This document shows positions 61,301 through 64,000 of a stretch of 64,000 nt of DNA, in pieces (position 1 is the stretch's first letter; each line of letters begins with the position of its first letter). The stretch comes from Actinomycetota bacterium (GTDB lineage: Bacteria > Actinomycetota > Acidimicrobiia > Acidimicrobiales > Ilumatobacteraceae): contig JAUSLV010000002.1 of assembly GCA_030645495.1 (NCBI GenBank), positions 221,686-285,685 on the forward strand, in the 5' to 3' direction. Under the pieces are notes generated by a model that was given only the letters and a program-made list of their open reading frames with translations, did not search any database and had not been told where the DNA came from. Both the position numbers and the translations under genes were made by a program.

Positions 61301-61389
61301 TCCCACCCCACCCACGGTTTGTGTCACACAAGGATCACGACGCTCCGTCGGTCCCGTGTGACACAAGCGGGTGGGTGGGTGGGGTGGGA
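61301..61389. repeat. Nested inverted repeat TTGTGTCACAC (copy 2)
   Basis: TTTGTGTCACAC (61318-61329) is repeated inverted as GTGTGACACAA (61356-61366). The arms extend outwards into TCCCACCCCACCCAC (61301-61315) and its complement GTGGGTGGGGTGGGA (to 61389), with a four-base offset. The loop holds CGACG-CTC-CGTCG. It lies 24 bases after the aat stop. It shares outer arms and the C-rich flank with copy 1 at 36863-36910. Confidence 0.8.
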
Positions 61390-61443
61390 AGCGGGTTCGC
61401 GCAGGGGTGGCGCCCGATGCTACCCGTGGGTAACAATGGGCGG

Positions 61444-63405
61444 ATGAGCCGCGACGAGCCCCACAAGGACGCTGCATGGTTGATGCGCACGTACTCGGGC
61501 CACTCGTCGGCCCGGGCCTCGAACGAGCTGTACCGCACGAACCTCGCCAAGGGACAGACCGGCCTGTCGATCGCGTTCGACCTGCCCACGCAGACCGGCT
61601 ACGACCCCGACCACGTGCTGGCCCACGGTGAGGTGGGCAAGGTGGGTGTGCCAGTGGTGCACCTCGGCCACATGCGCACCCTGCTGGAGGGCATTCCCCC
61701 GGGGAAGATGAACACCTCGATGACGATCAACGCGCCGGCCGCCTGGCTGTTCGCGCTGTACGTCGCCAACGCCGAAGAGCAGGGCACGCCCAGCACCGAG
61801 CTGCGCGGCACGACGCAGAACGACATCGTGAAGGAATACCTGTCGCGTGGCACGTACATCTTCCCGCCCGCGCCGTCGCGGCGGCTGATCGTCGACATGG
61901 TGGCCTGGTGCGCGCAGCACGCGCCCAAGTGGAACCCGATGAACGTGTGCAGCTACCACCTGCAGGAAGCCGGCGCGACGCCGGTGCAGGAGATCGCGTT
62001 CTCCCTCGCGACGGCGATCGACGTACTGGACGCTGTCCAGGAGAGTGGCCAGGTGCCGCCCGAACAGTTCGCCCAGGTGTTCGGCAGCATCAGCTTCTTC
62101 GTCAACGCCGGCATCCGCTTCGTGGAGGAGATCTGCAAGCTGCGGGCGTTCACCGAGCTGTGGGATCGCATCGGCCTCGAGCGCTACGGCGTCACCGACG
62201 ACAAGGCCCGCCGCTTCCGCTACGGCGTGCAGGTGAACAGCCTCGGCCTCACCGAGGCGCAGCCCGAGAACAACATCCAGCGCATCGTGCTGGAGATGCT
62301 GGCGGTCACGCTGTCGAAGAACGCGCGGGCGCGCAGCGTGCAGCTGCCGGCGTGGAACGAAGCGCTCGGCCTGCCCCGCCCGTGGGACCAGCAGTGGAGC
62401 CTGCGCATGCAGCAGGTGCTCGCGTTCGAGACCGACCTGCTGGAGTACGGCGATCTGTTCGACGGCTCGGTGGTCGTCGAAGCGAAGACGGCCGAGCTGC
62501 GCGACGCGGCCTGGGCCGAGCTGCAGGACGTGCTGTCGCTCGGCGGCGCGTTCGCCGCGGTCGACGAACTGAAGGGCCGCCTGGTGCGATCGATGGCGGA
62601 ACGCACCCGCCGCATCGAGGCCGGCGAGCAGACGGTGGTGGGCGTGAACCGCTTCACCGAGACCGAACCCTCACCGCTGAACACGCCGGGCAACATCCTC
62701 ACCGTCGACCCGGCGGTGGAGGCCGAGCTGGTGGCCGAGCTGGCCGCGTGGCGTTCGGCACGCAGCCAGGATGCTGTCGACGCCGCCCTGGGCGCGCTGC
62801 ACGACGCAGCCGTGAACGGCGGCAACATCATGGAACCGTCGATCGCGCTGGCCAAGGCCGGTGGCACCACTGGCGAATGGGCGGCAACCCTGCGCGACGT
62901 GTTCGGCGAGTTCCGTGCACCGACTGGTGTGAACGCTGCGGTCGGCCGGCGGGTGGGCGAGCTGGCGGCAGTGGCCGAGTACGTGCGCTCGCTACCCGGT
63001 GGCCCGCCACGCTTCCTGGTGGCCAAGCCCGGCCTCGACGGCCACAGCAACGGCGCCGAGCAGATCGCGGTCGCGGCCCGCGACGCAGGGATGGAAGTGG
63101 TCTACAGCGGCATCCGCCTGACGCCCGAGCAGATCGTGGCCTCGGCCCGCGACGAAGACCCCGACGTGATCGGGTTGTCGATCCTGTCGGGTTCGCACCT
63201 GTCGCTGGTGCCGGCGATCATCGACGGCCTGCGCGCCGAAGGGGTCGACGCGCCGGTGGTGGTGGGCGGCATCATTCCCGAGGCCGATCGCCAGCGGCTG
63301 GCCGACGCCGGCGTCAGCGCCGTGTACACGCCGAAGGACTTCCAGATGGCGCGCATCATGCACGACGTCGCGCACCTGGCTGCCGCCCACCGCACCACCG
63401 GCTGA
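61444..63405 (+). CDS. ecm: Ethylmalonyl-CoA mutase (MeaA/Ecm type, coenzyme B12)
   Basis: The product has 653 residues. It belongs to the B12-dependent acyl-CoA mutases. The N-terminal barrel has W-L-M-R-T-Y-S-G-H-S-S, S-I-A-F-D-L-P-T-Q-T-G-Y-D-P-D-H and R-G-T-T-Q-N-D-I-V-K-E-Y, matching MeaA/Ecm and not the canonical methylmalonyl-CoA mutase. The C-terminal B12 domain has D-G-H-S-N-G (base-off His near residue 533), S-I-L-S-G-S and V-V-V-G-G-I-I. It converts ethylmalonyl-CoA to methylsuccinyl-CoA in the ethylmalonyl-CoA pathway for C2 assimilation. Crotonyl-CoA carboxylase/reductase is not in the window. ATG 61444 is preferred. Confidence 0.88.
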   Translation: MSRDEPHKDAAWLMRTYSGHSSARASNELYRTNLAKGQTGLSIAFDLPTQTGYDPDHVLAHGEVGKVGVPVVHLGHMRTLLEGIPPGKMNTSMTINAPAAWLFALYVANAEEQGTPSTELRGTTQNDIVKEYLSRGTYIFPPAPSRRLIVDMVAWCAQHAPKWNPMNVCSYHLQEAGATPVQEIAFSLATAIDVLDAVQESGQVPPEQFAQVFGSISFFVNAGIRFVEEICKLRAFTELWDRIGLERYGVTDDKARRFRYGVQVNSLGLTEAQPENNIQRIVLEMLAVTLSKNARARSVQLPAWNEALGLPRPWDQQWSLRMQQVLAFETDLLEYGDLFDGSVVVEAKTAELRDAAWAELQDVLSLGGAFAAVDELKGRLVRSMAERTRRIEAGEQTVVGVNRFTETEPSPLNTPGNILTVDPAVEAELVAELAAWRSARSQDAVDAALGALHDAAVNGGNIMEPSIALAKAGGTTGEWAATLRDVFGEFRAPTGVNAAVGRRVGELAAVAEYVRSLPGGPPRFLVAKPGLDGHSNGAEQIAVAARDAGMEVVYSGIRLTPEQIVASARDEDPDVIGLSILSGSHLSLVPAIIDGLRAEGVDAPVVVGGIIPEADRQRLADAGVSAVYTPKDFQMARIMHDVAHLAAAHRTTG

Positions 63406-63406
63406 G

Positions 63407-63469
63407 CGTCGCCGGCGCAAGACGCTCCCCTCTGCTCGCCCGGCGACGAGTGCGTCCGACCGTCGCCGG
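63407..63469. terminator. GC-rich hairpin region between convergent ecm and Rieske genes
   Basis: CGTCGCCGG occurs at 63407-63415 and 63461-63469, with its complement CCGGCGACG at 63440-63448 in between, so two alternative nine-base stems are possible. It lies directly behind both convergent stops and probably works as a shared terminator. Confidence 0.5.
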
Positions 63470-63478
63470 CACTTCGCC

Positions 63479-64000
63479 TCAGGCGTCGGCCGGCACCTCG
63501 TAGAACTGGCGGGCCCACTTGCGCAGCGCGCCGTACGGCTTGGCGTCGATCTGCGCAAGAGCGGGGTTCTCCACATAGATCTGGTAGCGCCAGATCTCCA
63601 GGTCGTCGGCCAGCGTGCGCAGGAACTGCTGCTCGACGTGCTTGCGGACGGACTCGGGGGCGATCTTCGACGAGTCGGTACCCCGCGGCCACCAGATGGA
63701 GTAGAACATGTCGCTCTTCTCGTTGTCGATCGGGGTGATGCAGAAGATCAGCCGGTAGTTGGTCGAGCCTTCGAACACGTTCATCGTGTTGCCGACCCCG
63801 TTGTTCATCGCGTGGATCTTCAGCGCCATCTCGCCGGACTCGGGGTCTTTCGGCTTCGGCCAACCGACTGTGCCGCGGAAGACCGGGCCGTCGGTGCCGT
63901 AGTCCATCAGCACCGGGGTGACCGTCGCGTCGTGCACGTACTTGAAGTGCATGCTGTCGGGTGCGTTCTCCAGCGGGATCTGCGGGTGCACCGGCTCGCC
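63479..64000 (-). CDS. Rieske oxygenase catalytic (alpha-subunit C-terminal) domain, cut by window edge
   Basis: About 173 residues of the C-terminal part are visible; the frame is open to the right edge, so the Rieske 2Fe-2S domain is outside. The non-heme iron site is seen: E-N-A-P-D-S-M-H-F-K-Y-V-H, the N-x2-D-x2-H-x4-H pattern. Downstream come F-C-I-T-P-I-D-N-E and D-D-L-E-I-W-R-Y-Q, where a later Asp (the third ligand) is typical. KshA-like proteins (3-ketosteroid 9-alpha-hydroxylase) and other ring-hydroxylating oxygenases share this. A steroid role would fit the 36-42 kb genes but is inference. Confidence 0.88.
   Translation of the reverse strand, partial: GEPVHPQIPLENAPDSMHFKYVHDATVTPVLMDYGTDGPVFRGTVGWPKPKDPESGEMALKIHAMNNGVGNTMNVFEGSTNYRLIFCITPIDNEKSDMFYSIWWPRGTDSSKIAPESVRKHVEQQFLRTLADDLEIWRYQIYVENPALAQIDAKPYGALRKWARQFYEVPADA

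Noticed and set aside
61444..63405. Methylmalonyl-CoA mutase large subunit
   Set aside because: Sequence motifs and the 653-residue length agree better with MeaA/Ecm, and no small subunit or MeaB gene is adjacent.

Overview
The window is GC-rich, densely coding bacterial DNA with many GTG starts and many gene pairs that overlap by 1 to 8 bases. Several features point to an actinobacterium: a crgA-trpG-pknB-pbpA-rodA-pstP-fhaB-fhaA cluster, a SigR/RsrA-type sigma/anti-sigma pair, a CysO-like sulfur carrier, an actinobacterial HemQ, DUF3263 and LytR_C proteins, and a DinB/mycothiol-transferase-like protein. Threonine-rich, low-complexity secreted tails, an ethylmalonyl-CoA mutase and steroid/fatty-acid-type catabolic genes fit the class Acidimicrobiia (Ilumatobacter-like). 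That placement is inference from gene content, not a computed result.

Region 1 (1-13.9 kb) is mostly single housekeeping genes: DinB-like protein (cut by the window edge), a sigma-factor remnant, GNAT, PAC2, NUDIX, a branched-chain-type solute-binding lipoprotein, hemQ with fdhD, aqpZ, a stand-alone groEL under a CIRCE element, cysO, glycerate kinase, an amidohydrolase, LytR_C and DUF3263 proteins, udk and a PhzF protein. groEL is interrupted by one in-frame TAG at codon 390; the rest of the gene is intact.

Region 2 (13.9-18.5 kb) holds purU, tRNA-Thr(TGT), an EF-G paralogue, a MarR regulator and the sigR/rsrA pair. Region 3 (18.6-26.9 kb) is one tightly overlapping operon of eight genes: four glycosyltransferases, a flippase, an MFS protein, a DUF2334 deacetylase and a GNAT protein. 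It probably makes a surface glycan or glycolipid. Region 4 (27-35.8 kb) contains a tiny membrane protein, tilS, a dual-specificity-phosphatase-like protein with Asn in place of the catalytic Cys, a DUF2510/scramblase-like protein, a LysM-M23 peptidase, an epimerase/acyltransferase-like/hydrolase operon, a DUF1508 protein with a histone-H1-like tail, a sterol desaturase family protein and a NUDIX hydrolase.

Region 5 (35.8-45.1 kb) is a catabolic block: SDR, APH-like kinase and acyl-CoA synthetase on the minus strand, facing two acyl-CoA dehydrogenases and a DUF7065/DUF7064-like protein on the plus strand, then a pectinacetylesterase-like lipoprotein and a ferredoxin reductase. A TTGAC-N6-GTCAA palindrome lies upstream of the SDR and between the divergent operons, so one repressor may control the block. 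Region 6 (45.1-52 kb) has secreted or membrane proteins, a GIDE-LemA fusion, an aminotransferase with a MarR gene, and a thiolase. Region 7 (52-60.6 kb) is the cell-division and cell-wall signalling cluster, without pknA. The window closes with aat, ethylmalonyl-CoA mutase and a partial Rieske oxygenase.

Two families of dispersed inverted repeats lie just behind stop codons: a GAGGGTT/AACCCTC hairpin (about 0.5 and 35.8 kb) and a TTGTGTCACAC nested palindrome (about 36.9 and 61.3 kb). No CRISPR array, insertion sequence, prophage or rRNA was seen. No gene-free stretch exceeds 300 bases.
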